64,000 nucleotides of DNA from DASXRA01 sp036502575. Lineage in GTDB: Bacteria > Actinomycetota > Actinomycetes > Mycobacteriales > Jatrophihabitantaceae. The DNA lies in the NCBI GenBank assembly GCA_036502575.1, contig DASXYL010000010.1, positions 1 through 64,000 on the forward strand, given 5' to 3'. Numbering within the stretch: position 1 is the first letter of the stretch; every line of letters starts with the position of its first letter. Both the position numbers and the translations under genes were made by a program. This document shows, one piece after another, positions 8,943 to 17,457 of the stretch. The notes beneath the pieces are model-generated. The model saw nothing but the letters and a program-made list of their open reading frames with translations. It ran no database searches and was not told the origin of the DNA.

Positions 8943-10178
8943 GTGAGGTTTGAGCAACAGGACTCGCTCGAGGCGTCCGATGATCCGCATTCTCTGCTGT
9001 TCGGCGCCGACGTCGACGAGACCCAGGTCGTCGACGAGGAGCTGACCACCCACTACCGGCCGGGCACGCCGCGCCGCGAGAGCTCGCGCCGCGCGCGGCA
9101 ACAGGAGCGACAGCGCCGGCGGCGGCGCCGTACGGCGACGATCGCCCTCGTGCTCGCCGCGGTCGTCGTGGCGGCGACCGGTTGGTTCGTGGTCCGGCCC
9201 CTCATCGAGGACAACCTCGCGGCCAAGGACTGGTCGGGAGCCGGCACGGGCGAGGTGCTCGTCCAGGTGAAGCCGAACGACACATCAGGCGCGATCGGCA
9301 CGACCCTGGTCAAGAACGGCGTCGTTCGAAGCAAGCGCGCCTTCACCGATGCGGCCGACAACAACAAGGATTCGCTGTCCATCCAGCCGGGCTACTACCG
9401 CCTGCACAAGCACATGGCGGCCAAGCAGGCGCTCGGCCTGCTGCTCGATCCAGCCGCGCGGGTCAGCACCGACGTGACGATCCCCGAAGGGTTGATGGAG
9501 CAGGACATCCTCACCCGGATGGCCAAGGCGCTCAAGGTGCCGCTGAGTTCGATGCAGCACGCCGCTGCCGACGTCGGTGACCTGGGCCTGCCCGAGGGGT
9601 ACAGCGCCGGGTCGGCGGCTCCGAAGTCGGCCGAGGGGTTCCTCTTCCCCGACACCTACAGCTTCGATCCGGGCACCACAGCGGCGGGCGCGCTGCAGCA
9701 GATGACCAGCCAGTTCACCGGGATCGACCGCGACATGGGCTTCGCCGACGCCGCCCACAAGATGAAGATCACGCCCTACCAGGCGCTGATCGTCGCCTCG
9801 ATGATCGAGGGAGAGGCCAAGTTCGACGACGACCGGGCCAAGGTCGCCCGCGTCGTCTACAACCGCCTCGCCAAGGACATGCCGATCGGCATCGACGCGA
9901 CCAGCGTCTACGAGGCGAAGCTGGCCGGCCAGGATCCGTCCAAGATCGACTACAACAAGCCGACGCCGTACAACACTCGCGTCGACCGGGGCCTGCCGCC
10001 GACGCCGATCAGCAATCCCGGCCGAGCCGCGATGGCGGCGGCCATCGCGCCCGCGGCGGGGCCGTGGTTGTACTACGTCAACGGAGACGCCGACGGGCAC
10101 CTGTTCTTCACCGCCAGCCCGACCGAATTCCAGGCCGCGGTGGAGAAGTGTCAGCAGAACCACTGGGGCTGCACATAA
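8943..10178 (+). CDS. mltG: Endolytic murein transglycosylase
   Basis: A 411-residue YceG-like lytic transglycosylase that cleaves nascent glycan strands next to the membrane and sets their length. An acidic then arginine-rich cytoplasmic N-terminus precedes a single membrane segment at about residues 65-85. The extracytoplasmic domain has a LysM-like part and the catalytic motif IVASMIEGEAKF, with Glu289 as predicted acid. This is followed by KVARVVYNRLAKDMPIG and the conserved YNTRVDRGLPPTPISNPG. The start is GTG at 8943. The alaS-ruvX-mltG-aroE order is the standard actinobacterial arrangement. Confidence 0.96.
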   Translation: MRFEQQDSLEASDDPHSLLFGADVDETQVVDEELTTHYRPGTPRRESSRRARQQERQRRRRRRTATIALVLAAVVVAATGWFVVRPLIEDNLAAKDWSGAGTGEVLVQVKPNDTSGAIGTTLVKNGVVRSKRAFTDAADNNKDSLSIQPGYYRLHKHMAAKQALGLLLDPAARVSTDVTIPEGLMEQDILTRMAKALKVPLSSMQHAAADVGDLGLPEGYSAGSAAPKSAEGFLFPDTYSFDPGTTAAGALQQMTSQFTGIDRDMGFADAAHKMKITPYQALIVASMIEGEAKFDDDRAKVARVVYNRLAKDMPIGIDATSVYEAKLAGQDPSKIDYNKPTPYNTRVDRGLPPTPISNPGRAAMAAAIAPAAGPWLYYVNGDADGHLFFTASPTEFQAAVEKCQQNHWGCT

Positions 10179-10975
10179 TCTGTCGGGCGGCGGTGCTCGG
10201 AAGGCCGATCTCGCACTCGCTGTCGCCGGTCCTGCACGGTGGCGCCTATCGCGCGCTGGGCCTGGACTGGCAGTTCACGGCCATCGACCTCGGGGCGGCG
10301 GAGCTGGCGTCGTTCCTGGGTACGCGCGGCCCGGAGTGGGTCGGCTTCGCTGCCACGATGCCCCTCAAGCGCGCGGTCCTGGAGCTGGCCGATACGGAGT
10401 CGGCTCGGGCGATCGCTGTCGGGGCCGGCAATACGCTGCTGCGTCGCCCGGACGGCGGCTGGACGGCGGACAACACCGACGTCGCCGGCATCGTCGCGGC
10501 GTTGGCCGAGGCCGGCGTTCGACCCGTGACGGCGACCGTGCTCGGCGCCGGAGGCACCGCGCAGGCCGCCGTGGTCGCGCTCGCCGAACTGGGGTTGTCG
10601 CGCTGCACCGTGCTCGTGCGCGACGTCGCCCGCACCGTCGATGTCGTCCAGACCGCCGAGCGCGCCGGCATCGAGGTCCAGCTCGGATCACTCGACGACG
10701 TGACCGGCGAGCTGGTGATCTCGACGTTGCCACCGGGTGCGGCCGACCTGCTCGCGGCCCGGCCCTGGCGGGCCGGCCAGGCGTTGCTCGACGTGGTCTA
10801 CGCGCCGTGGCCGACCCCGTTGGCCGCCGCGGTCGGATCCGCCGGGGGCGTCGTCGTGAGCGGGGCACTCATGCTGCTGTACCAAGCGGCCGCCCAGGTC
10901 GAGCTGATGACCGGCCGGCCCGCACCGGTCGAGGCGATGCGGGCCGCCCTGCGCGAACACACGCCTGCCCTCTAG
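10148..10975 (+). CDS. aroE: Shikimate dehydrogenase
   Basis: About 275 residues; reduces 3-dehydroshikimate to shikimate with NADPH. The substrate domain contains AAVLGRPISHSLSP, the catalytic Lys74 in ATMPLKRAV (Val is more usual than the first Ala) and Asp111 in ADNTDVAGI. The nucleotide-binding loop is VLGAGGTAQAA, and the end is GALMLLYQAAAQVELMTG. The start is uncertain. The GTG at 10148 overlaps mltG by 31 nt, whereas the GTG at 10193 would remove part of the first strand. No clear ribosome binding site favours either. The rest of the aro genes follow only after a 7.5 kb interruption. Confidence 0.9.
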   Translation: MSAEPLGLHIICRAAVLGRPISHSLSPVLHGGAYRALGLDWQFTAIDLGAAELASFLGTRGPEWVGFAATMPLKRAVLELADTESARAIAVGAGNTLLRRPDGGWTADNTDVAGIVAALAEAGVRPVTATVLGAGGTAQAAVVALAELGLSRCTVLVRDVARTVDVVQTAERAGIEVQLGSLDDVTGELVISTLPPGAADLLAARPWRAGQALLDVVYAPWPTPLAAAVGSAGGVVVSGALMLLYQAAAQVELMTGRPAPVEAMRAALREHTPAL

Positions 10976-10996
10976 TGGCGGCCTGCGCAAGGTCCG

Positions 10997-11611
10997 TCAG
11001 CTGCTGATACAGATCGCAGTCGCCGTGAACTCGGTTATGGGCTGACCGGAAACGACGACGGTGGAGGCCCACCCGGTTCCGGATTCGTCGATGTCCGACT
11101 CGGAGACGTAGGCGTAGCGAGCGTCGCCCGCACCGGGGAACGTGTTCCCGACGTGCGCGCCGCCACCGATCGGCCTCTTACCGGTCGGGCACGGCACGTC
11201 CACCAGTTGTTTGGTACCGGTCGGGACGTCGACCGTCCGGCTCACGACCTCGCGACCTGGCAGTCCGGCGGGTCCCTGCTCGCCGGCTGGGCCGGCCGGC
11301 CCTTGCACCCCTGCCGCGCCGGCGGGCCCCTGTGTCCCGGCTGGGCCGGCAGGTCCTTGCGCTCCGGTCGCCCCGATTGGCCCCTGCGGGCCGGTCTGGT
11401 TCCACGCGATCGCGGTCTCGACGCCGTTGCACTTTCGCAGCAGCGGGTTGGACGACGACGCGTCGGCGACGCGCAGCGTGCCGAGCACCTTGTTGTAGCA
11501 GCCGTGGATCGTCCCACCTGAGTCCGGGACGGAGGCATAGGCGACAGCGCCCGCAAGCGCGAGTGCGCTCACCCCCGCAACGACGAGCCCACCGCGTACC
11601 AGCTTGGACAT
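10997..11611 (-). CDS. Secreted collagen-like protein
   Basis: A 204-residue predicted exported protein. A signal peptide (about residues 1-26, LVVAGVSALALAGAVAYA) is followed by a short domain with two cysteines (TIHGCYNKVLGTLRV ... KCNGVETAIAWNQ). That domain precedes collagen repeats in many actinobacterial proteins. Residues 74-118 are 15 Gly-X-Y triplets rich in GPA and GPQ. The C-terminal domain contains the cysteines VPCPTGK and TAICISS. It may form a trimeric stalk at the surface; the role is unknown. AAGGGGGA precedes the ATG. The gene converges on aroE with a 21 bp gap. Confidence 0.85.
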   Translation of the reverse strand: MSKLVRGGLVVAGVSALALAGAVAYASVPDSGGTIHGCYNKVLGTLRVADASSSNPLLRKCNGVETAIAWNQTGPQGPIGATGAQGPAGPAGTQGPAGAAGVQGPAGPAGEQGPAGLPGREVVSRTVDVPTGTKQLVDVPCPTGKRPIGGGAHVGNTFPGAGDARYAYVSESDIDESGTGWASTVVVSGQPITEFTATAICISS

Positions 11612-11727
11612 GATTCCCCCTTTGGTTGGGGACGAGTCTGCGAGCGCTGCGTACCTGGTTGACAGTTATTGACGGAACTGGCCAGGGGCGACGCCGATCG
11701 GGGCGCTGCCGGCCGAAGTTGTCTCGC

Positions 11728-13974
11728 TCAGGTTCGACTGAGTGGCCGCTCCAGGCGGATGACCGTGGACTTCGACGCCGGCGTGTTGCTGCCCTCGGCG
11801 GTCGCGCCCAGCGGCACCAGGACGTTCGCCTCGGGGAAGTAGGCCGCGGCGCAGCCGACCGGCGTGGCGTACTCGACGATGCGGAAACCGGCGGCGCGGC
11901 GCTCGCCGTCGGACCATACGCTGACTAGATCGACCGTCTCGCCGGCGGTGAAGCCCAGCGCGCGCAGGTCGTCGGCGTTGACGAACACGACCCGGCGACC
12001 ACCCTTGATGCCGCGATACCGATCGTTCAGGCCGTAGATCGTGGTGTTGAACTGGTCGTGCGAGCGCACCGTCTGCAGCAGCAGGTGCCCGGCCGGGACG
12101 TCGACCCCGGTGGGTTCGTTGACCGTGAAGCGGGCCTTGCCGGTGGCGGTGGCGAACGTGCGCGAATCGCGTGGGCCGTTCGGGAGGACGAATCCGCCCG
12201 GGTGGGCCACCCGCTCCTCGAACGCGTGGAAGCCCGGGACGACGCGCTCGATGTGCCGGCGGACGACGCGGTAGTCCTCGCCCATGTCGTGCCAGCCGAT
12301 GTCGTCGCCGAACAGCGCGTGCCCGAGGCCGGTCACGATCGCGACCTCGCTGCGCAGCTGCTCAGATCCGGGCGCCAGCCGCCCCCGCGACGAGTGGACC
12401 ATGCTCATCGAGTCCTCGACCGTGACGAACTGCTCGGCACCGCCGCGAACGTCGCGCTCGGTGCGTCCCAGGCAGGGCAGGATCAAGGCTTCGTGGCCGG
12501 GATGCAGGTGCGAGCGGTTCAGCTTCGTCGACACCTGGACGGTCAGCGCGCACCGCTCCATCGCGGCCGTGGTGGTGGCGGTGTCCGGGGTGGCCGCGAC
12601 GAAGTTGCCGCCGAGCCCCATGAACACCTCGATGTGTCCGTCGCGCATGGCCCGGATGGTGTCGACCGTGTCGTGCCCGTGCTCGCGGGGCGGCTCGAAC
12701 CCGAACTCGTCGCGGATCGCGTCGAGGAACGGGTCGGGCATCTGCTCCCAGACGCCCATCGTCCGGTCGCCCTGGACGTTGCTGTGCCCGCGCACCGGGC
12801 AGGCGCCCGCACCGGGACGGCCGATGTTGCCGCGCAGCAGCAGGAAGTTGACGATCTCGCGGAGCGTCGCCACCGCGTTGGCGTGCTGGGTGAGCCCCAT
12901 CGCCCAGCACACGATCACGCTCCTCGCCGCGACCACGTCGTCGACGAACGCCTCGATCGCCGCGCGCGATAGCCCGGCCAGCGGCAACAGGTCGGCGAAG
13001 TCGAGCTCGTCCCAGGCGGCGGCCGCCTCCGCGAACCCGTCGCAGTAGGTGTCGATGAACTCGTGGTCGATCGCGTCGCGTTCGACCAGGATGCGGTTCA
13101 CCGCGTTGAACAGGGCGAGGTCGCCGTTGACGCGTACTGGCAGGTGCCGGTCGGCGATCTTGGTGCCTGGTCCGGCCAGCCCGCGCGGGGTCTGCGGGTT
13201 TCGGAACTTGATCAGGCCGGCCTCGGGTAGTGGGTTGATCGCGACGATGCGGCCGCCGCGCCGCTTGGCGGTCTCCAGCGCGGTGAGCATGCGCGGATGG
13301 TTGGTGCCCGGGTTCTGCCCGACGATCACGATCAGCTCGGCGTGCTCGGCGATGTCCTCCAGCTCGACGGTGCCCTTGCCGATGCCGATGGTCTGGGTGA
13401 GAGCCACCCCGCTGGACTCGTGGCACATGTTCGAGCAGTCGGGCAGGTTGTTCGTGCCGAACCGCCGGGCCAGCAGCTGGTAGGTGAACGCCGCCTCGTT
13501 GCTGGCCCGCCCGCTCGTGTAGAACGCGGCCCGGTTCGGATCGGGGAGCGCGCGCAGCCGGTCGGCGATCAGCCCGAGCGCGGCCTCCCAGGCGATGGGT
13601 TCGTAGTGGGTGCCGCCGGGCGGGCGGTACATCGGCTCGGTGAGCCGGCCCTGGGATTCCAGCCAGTGGTCGGACTCGGCCCGCAGGTCGTCGATCGAGT
13701 GCTCGGCGAAGAAGGACGCCTCGACCCGCTTGCGGGTGGCCTCCCAGGCGACGGCCTTGGCGCCGTTCTCGCAGAACTCGGCGGTCTTGCGTCGATCCGG
13801 ATCCGGCCACGCGCAGCTCGGACAGTCGAAGCCGTCGATGTGGTTCATCCTCAGCAGGGTTTGCAGGCTGCGCTTCGGGCCCATCTCTTCCAGCGCGTAC
13901 TGGGCGCTGTGCGCGATGCCCGGCAGCCCCACCGCCGACCGCTTCGGATGCCCGACGTGAACGTCCTCGTCCAT
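11728..13974 (-). CDS. Molybdopterin oxidoreductase, FdhF/YdeP family
   Basis: A 748-residue Mo-bis-MGD enzyme of the oxidoreductase alpha-subunit (YdeP-like) family related to formate dehydrogenase H. The N-terminus has only DGFDCPSCAWPDP and no full 4Fe-4S cysteine set. The cofactor-binding regions follow: FYTSGRASNEAAFTYQLLAR, DCSNMCHESSG, IVGQNPGTNHPRM, and the C-terminal dinucleotide domain with FNTTIYGLNDRYRG. Residue chemistry at the Mo site cannot be assigned, so the substrate (formate or another) is open. The ATG at 13974 is preferred over one 17 codons upstream because TACAGT lies 7 nt before it. fdhD and mobA nearby would supply cofactor maturation. Confidence 0.88.
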   Translation of the reverse strand: MDEDVHVGHPKRSAVGLPGIAHSAQYALEEMGPKRSLQTLLRMNHIDGFDCPSCAWPDPDRRKTAEFCENGAKAVAWEATRKRVEASFFAEHSIDDLRAESDHWLESQGRLTEPMYRPPGGTHYEPIAWEAALGLIADRLRALPDPNRAAFYTSGRASNEAAFTYQLLARRFGTNNLPDCSNMCHESSGVALTQTIGIGKGTVELEDIAEHAELIVIVGQNPGTNHPRMLTALETAKRRGGRIVAINPLPEAGLIKFRNPQTPRGLAGPGTKIADRHLPVRVNGDLALFNAVNRILVERDAIDHEFIDTYCDGFAEAAAAWDELDFADLLPLAGLSRAAIEAFVDDVVAARSVIVCWAMGLTQHANAVATLREIVNFLLLRGNIGRPGAGACPVRGHSNVQGDRTMGVWEQMPDPFLDAIRDEFGFEPPREHGHDTVDTIRAMRDGHIEVFMGLGGNFVAATPDTATTTAAMERCALTVQVSTKLNRSHLHPGHEALILPCLGRTERDVRGGAEQFVTVEDSMSMVHSSRGRLAPGSEQLRSEVAIVTGLGHALFGDDIGWHDMGEDYRVVRRHIERVVPGFHAFEERVAHPGGFVLPNGPRDSRTFATATGKARFTVNEPTGVDVPAGHLLLQTVRSHDQFNTTIYGLNDRYRGIKGGRRVVFVNADDLRALGFTAGETVDLVSVWSDGERRAAGFRIVEYATPVGCAAAYFPEANVLVPLGATAEGSNTPASKSTVIRLERPLSRT

Positions 13975-13981
13975 AGGGTCC

Positions 13982-13987
13982 ACTGTA
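13982..13987 (-). promoter_or_regulatory. -10 box TACAGT, leaderless start
   Basis: On the minus strand TACAGT ends 7 nt before the ATG at 13974. It fixes the start of the molybdopterin oxidoreductase and lies back to back with the TACGCT box of the divergent aldo/keto reductase. Confidence 0.5.
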
Positions 13988-14024
13988 GGAGCAAACCGCT
14001 TGCGTTGGAGTGAGCTCCAGCTCA

Positions 14025-14030
14025 TACGCT
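14025..14030 (+). promoter_or_regulatory. -10 box TACGCT, leaderless start
   Basis: TACGCT ends 6 nt before the ATG at 14037 of the second aldo/keto reductase. Confidence 0.5.
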
Positions 14031-14036
14031 GCGCGC

Positions 14037-15083
14037 ATGCGATACAGAACCCTGGGCGGCACGGGCATCGAGGTGAGCGCCCATTGCCTGGGCGCCATGA
14101 TGTTCGGCGCCATCGGCAACCCCGACCACGACGACTGCGTCCGGATCGTGCACTCCGCGCTCGACGGAGACGTCAACTTCGTCGACACCGCGGACATGTA
14201 CGGCGCGGGGGAGTCCGAGCAGATCGTCGGGAAGGCGTTGAAGGGCCGGCGTGACGACGTCGTGCTCGCCACCAAAGTGCACTTCCCGCTGGTCGAGGGT
14301 CGCAATCACGGCGGCAACTCGCGGCGCTGGATCATGCGCGCTGTCGAGGACAGCCTGCGCCGGCTGCAGACCGACTGGATCGACCTGTACCAGGTCCATC
14401 GCCCGGACGAGACCACTGACATCGAGGAAACCCTGTCGGCGCTGAGCGATCTGGTGCACCAGGGCAAGATCCGCGCGTTCGGCTGCTCGACGTTCCCGGC
14501 CGAGGAGATCGTCGAGTCGCACGTGGTGGCCGAGCGACGCGGGCTGATGCGGTTCCGATCCGAGCAGCCGCCGTACTCGATCCTGGCGCGGGGCATCGAA
14601 ACGTCGGTGTTGCCGACCTGCCAGCGCTACGGCATGGGCGTGCTGACCTGGAGCCCGCTCGCGTTCGGGTTCCTGACCGGGCGGTACCGGCGGGGTGTGG
14701 CCGCCGACCTGTCGACCGGCCGACCCACCATTAGGCCGGAACGGTTCGATCCGTCCTCGCCAGAAACCGCAGCCAAGCTGGATATCGTCGAGCAGTTGGT
14801 GACGCTGGCCGACGAGGTCGGGTGCTTGCTGCCCGAGCTCGCGGTGGCCTTCGTGGTGGCGCACCCGGCCGTGACGTCGGTGATCATCGGCCCGCGCACC
14901 CTGGAGCAGCTCGAGGCGTCGCTGAAGGGCGCCGATCTGGAGCTGGACGACGCAGTGCTCGACCGGGTCGACGAGATCGTCGCGCCGGGCAGGAACGTCT
15001 ACAACCCGAACGGCCCCTGGCCCGTACCAGCGCTGCGACCCGAGCGGCGCCGTCGTCCGGTGGGGGAGCGTTCGGCCGCCTGA
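14037..15083 (+). CDS. Aldo/keto reductase
   Basis: A 348-residue NADP-dependent aldo/keto reductase of the YajO/Tas-like group. MRYRTLGGTGIEVSAHCLGAM begins the barrel. NFVDTADMYGAGESE holds the catalytic Asp and Tyr, VVLATKVHFP the Lys, and DLYQVHRPDETTD the His. VIIGPRTLEQL closes the cofactor site. An arginine-rich tail ends the protein. The frame starts 9 codons earlier, but the -10 box at 14025 favours 14037. It is divergent from the molybdopterin oxidoreductase and is followed 17 bp later by fdhD; a link to that enzyme is only suggested by position. Confidence 0.9.
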   Translation: MRYRTLGGTGIEVSAHCLGAMMFGAIGNPDHDDCVRIVHSALDGDVNFVDTADMYGAGESEQIVGKALKGRRDDVVLATKVHFPLVEGRNHGGNSRRWIMRAVEDSLRRLQTDWIDLYQVHRPDETTDIEETLSALSDLVHQGKIRAFGCSTFPAEEIVESHVVAERRGLMRFRSEQPPYSILARGIETSVLPTCQRYGMGVLTWSPLAFGFLTGRYRRGVAADLSTGRPTIRPERFDPSSPETAAKLDIVEQLVTLADEVGCLLPELAVAFVVAHPAVTSVIIGPRTLEQLEASLKGADLELDDAVLDRVDEIVAPGRNVYNPNGPWPVPALRPERRRRPVGERSAA

Positions 15084-15087
15084 GCCG

Positions 15088-15093
15088 TACGCT
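15088..15093 (+). promoter_or_regulatory. -10 box TACGCT, leaderless start of fdhD
   Basis: TACGCT ends 7 nt before the ATG at 15101, just past the stop codon of the preceding reductase gene. Confidence 0.5.
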
Positions 15094-15100
15094 CGACGGC

Positions 15101-15886
15101 ATGGCCGTCATGACAACGCGGCGCGCGATCGTTCGCTTGCGCGGAGCGGGCACGTCATCCGCGCCCGACGACCTCGCCGTCGAGGCGCCGCTGACGCTCT
15201 CGCTGGACGACGAGGTCCTGGCGGTGCTGATGCGCACGCCGGGGCACGATCTGGAGCTGGCCGCCGGGTGGTTGGTCGCCGAGTCGGACGTGCGCCGTCC
15301 GGACGACATCGCTCGGATGCGCGAGGCGCGCGAGGGCGACGGAGTGCGCATCTCGTTGCGTGACGGCGTGACCCCGCCCCGGTCGCGGGCGTTCGTCACG
15401 TCGGCGTCGTGCGGAGTATGCAGCGCCGACCTCATCGAGCTGCTGCCCGATCAGACCTCCGCTCCACACACGCCGGGGTGGACAGTCTCGCGCGACGTCC
15501 TCACCGGTCTGCCGGACGCGATGCGAGCCCGGCAGCGGGCGTTCGACCGCACGGGTGGGCTGCACGCGGCGGCGCTCGCCACGGCGTCCGGCTCGCTCGG
15601 GGCAGTACGCGAGGACGTCGGCCGACACAACGCCGTCGACAAGGTGATCGGCCGGGCACTGCTCGACGGGGCGGTCCCGGCCACTGATCACCTACTCGTC
15701 GTCAGCGGACGCGTGTCGTTCGAGATCGTCCAGAAGGCACTGGCCGCGGGGGTGGCCGGCATCGTTGCCGTCTCGGCGCCATCCAGCCTGGCTGTAGACC
15801 TCGCGCGCACCTACGGATTGCTGCTCGCCGGGTTGGTACGGGGCGATCGCCTCAACATCTACGCCGAGGCCGAGCTCATCAGCTAA
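15101..15886 (+). CDS. fdhD: Formate dehydrogenase accessory sulfurtransferase FdhD
   Basis: A 261-residue FdhD homologue, which carries persulfide sulfur from a cysteine desulfurase to the Mo-bis-MGD cofactor of formate dehydrogenases. The cysteine pair lies in SASCGVCSADL (Cys104 and Cys107). The conserved FDRTGGLHAAAL, REDVGRHNAVDKVIG and VVSGRVSFEIVQKAL are all present. Its target is most likely the molybdopterin enzyme at 11728-13974. The stop codon overlaps that of the convergent DUF6457 gene (CTAA, 15883-15886). Confidence 0.95.
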   Translation: MAVMTTRRAIVRLRGAGTSSAPDDLAVEAPLTLSLDDEVLAVLMRTPGHDLELAAGWLVAESDVRRPDDIARMREAREGDGVRISLRDGVTPPRSRAFVTSASCGVCSADLIELLPDQTSAPHTPGWTVSRDVLTGLPDAMRARQRAFDRTGGLHAAALATASGSLGAVREDVGRHNAVDKVIGRALLDGAVPATDHLLVVSGRVSFEIVQKALAAGVAGIVAVSAPSSLAVDLARTYGLLLAGLVRGDRLNIYAEAELIS

Positions 15887-16134
15887 GCGCTGTCGCCGCG
15901 CTCGGCGATCAGCCGCTGGGCGATAGCCGCCGCCGCGGCAACTGCCTCGGGGCTGCCGCCTCGTTGCCCGGCGGCCAGCCCGACGAGGAACGTCGTGACC
16001 GGGGCCGCGGGCCGGGCCACGCCGTGCGCGGCGTCGCGGGCGACGTCGAGCAGGGTCGTCACGTCCGTCGCCGCCGGATCGACGCCGAGCTCCCCGGCCA
16101 GCTCGTGTACCCAGGCGTCGAGCGGATTGGTCAT
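15883..16134 (-). CDS. DUF6457-like small protein
   Basis: An 83-residue helical, alanine-rich protein (MTNPLDAWVHELAGELGVD ... DVARDAAHGVARPAAPVTTFLVGLAAG). Short proteins of this type, now called DUF6457, are found next to mobA and fdhD in actinobacteria, and their function is unknown. The frame extends to 16206 but would overlap mobA by 76 nt. With the ATG at 16134 the overlap with the mobA stop is the coupling tetranucleotide ATGA. Expression therefore probably follows mobA. Confidence 0.75.
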   Translation of the reverse strand: MTNPLDAWVHELAGELGVDPAATDVTTLLDVARDAAHGVARPAAPVTTFLVGLAAGQRGGSPEAVAAAAAIAQRLIAERGDSA

Positions 16135-16700
16135 CCTCGGCTCCGGTCTGTCGTGCGGTCGCGGGCCCGGGCCAGATCCGGCCAGGTGTCGCAGTCGTCG
16201 CCCCATCCTGGGTCGGCCACGTCGGCGACGGTAGCGGCCGCCACGAGAGTGCGCATCGAGGCGCCCCGCGGGTCGGCCACCCGCTCGAGCGCGGCGATCA
16301 GGGCGCGACGATGCCAGGCCGCCGCGAGGAAGTTCGAGTGATCACCGGCGCGGAGCATCGCCGCGTCCACGGACGGCTGCAGTGCCGCGAGCAACGGCGC
16401 GACGGCCGGAGCGATCCACGGCAGGTCGGCGGCCAGCACGATGATCGCCGGCGCCGCGGTCAACGGCAGGGCCGCGGCCAGCGCCGCCACGGGACCGCCT
16501 CCGGGCGGCGTCTCCTGACACCACGTCACGGCGCCCGCGATCGAGCGACGCGGTCCGACGACGACACGCGTCTGCGCGGCCGAGACGGCATCCAGGACGC
16601 GAGTGAGCATCGGCGTCCCGTCGACCTCGAGCATCGGCTTGTCGGTGCCGCCGAGGCGTCGGGCCGCTCCGCCGGCCAGCACGATCGCGTCGAACCTCAC
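16131..16700 (-). CDS. mobA: Molybdenum cofactor guanylyltransferase
   Basis: A 189-residue MobA-type nucleotidyltransferase that adds GMP to Mo-molybdopterin. The N-terminal GTP-binding signature FDAIVLAGGAARRLGGTDKPMLEV is intact, and the metal site is IIVLAADLPWI. The start is GTG at 16700. CATGAT lies 6 nt upstream, a weak -10 candidate. Together with fdhD and the molybdopterin oxidoreductase it forms a cofactor-maturation cluster. A second MobA-like protein is at 60776-61336. Confidence 0.88.
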   Translation of the reverse strand: MRFDAIVLAGGAARRLGGTDKPMLEVDGTPMLTRVLDAVSAAQTRVVVGPRRSIAGAVTWCQETPPGGGPVAALAAALPLTAAPAIIVLAADLPWIAPAVAPLLAALQPSVDAAMLRAGDHSNFLAAAWHRRALIAALERVADPRGASMRTLVAAATVADVADPGWGDDCDTWPDLARARDRTTDRSRG

Positions 16701-16750
16701 GTCGCAATCATGCCTGTGGACGACGCGCGCGCGAGATGCGGCATTTCGTC

Positions 16751-16756
16751 TAGGCT
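16751..16756 (+). promoter_or_regulatory. -10 box TAGGCT, leaderless start
   Basis: TAGGCT ends 8 nt before the GTG at 16765 of the prepilin peptidase. Confidence 0.45.
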
Positions 16757-16764
16757 CGGCGCCC

Positions 16765-17433
16765 GTGTCGTCCTGGCTGCTCGGAGGGATCGTGGGCGGA
16801 GCAGTGACGCTCGCGGCCTCGCCGTACCTGGCGCGCATCTCGCGTACCGTCGCCGACCGAGACGACTCCCGCTGGTGGCGCGGGGCACTGCGCACAACTC
16901 TCACCAGGCGCCGGTTGGCGATCACGGCCGTCATCGCGGTCGTCCTGGGCGCCGGTGCGGGCTATGCCGCCGGATGGTCGGCCGCGTTGCCCGCGTTCCT
17001 GGCCTTCGCCGTGCTCGCGACGCCCCTCGTGCTCGTCGACGCCGAGGTGCATCGGCTGCCCGATCGGCTCGTCCTGCCCGCCGCGGTGTGCGCGCTGGGA
17101 CTGCTCGCCGTCGCGGCGGCGGTGCGCGGCGACTGGTCGGCACTGGGCCGGGCCGCCGCCGCGGGTGCCATCGTGTTCGCGGTGTTCTTCCTGGTCGCCC
17201 TGGCTTCGCCGTCGTCCATGGGATTCGGCGACGTCAAGCTCGCCGGGGTCATCGCGGTCTACCTCGGCTGGCTGGGCTGGGCCCACGTGTTCTACGGCGT
17301 GTTCGCCGGATTCGTGCTCGGCGCCGTCGTGGCGATGGCGATGCTCGCGAGCCGGCGCGCGTCGCTGAAGAGTGCCATCGCGCTCGGTCCGGCCCTCATC
17401 GCCGGTGCGCTACTCGTGGCCGCCGTCCACTAG
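16765..17433 (+). CDS. Prepilin peptidase (A24 family)
   Basis: A 222-residue polytopic membrane protein with about six hydrophobic segments. The two catalytic aspartates of type IV prepilin peptidases are visible in LVLVDAEVHRLPDRL and MGFGDVKLAG. The cysteine-rich methyltransferase domain of PilD is absent, as in other actinobacterial homologues. It would cleave leaders of Flp/Tad-type pilins, none of which is in this window. A prepilin peptidase between aroE and aroC is conserved in Mycobacterium, so this gene is part of the ancestral order. The longer frame to 16603 runs through mobA antisense and is rejected. Confidence 0.88.
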   Translation: MSSWLLGGIVGGAVTLAASPYLARISRTVADRDDSRWWRGALRTTLTRRRLAITAVIAVVLGAGAGYAAGWSAALPAFLAFAVLATPLVLVDAEVHRLPDRLVLPAAVCALGLLAVAAAVRGDWSALGRAAAAGAIVFAVFFLVALASPSSMGFGDVKLAGVIAVYLGWLGWAHVFYGVFAGFVLGAVVAMAMLASRRASLKSAIALGPALIAGALLVAAVH

Positions 17434-17457
17434 GGCGATTCAGAGCACCAGGGGCGA

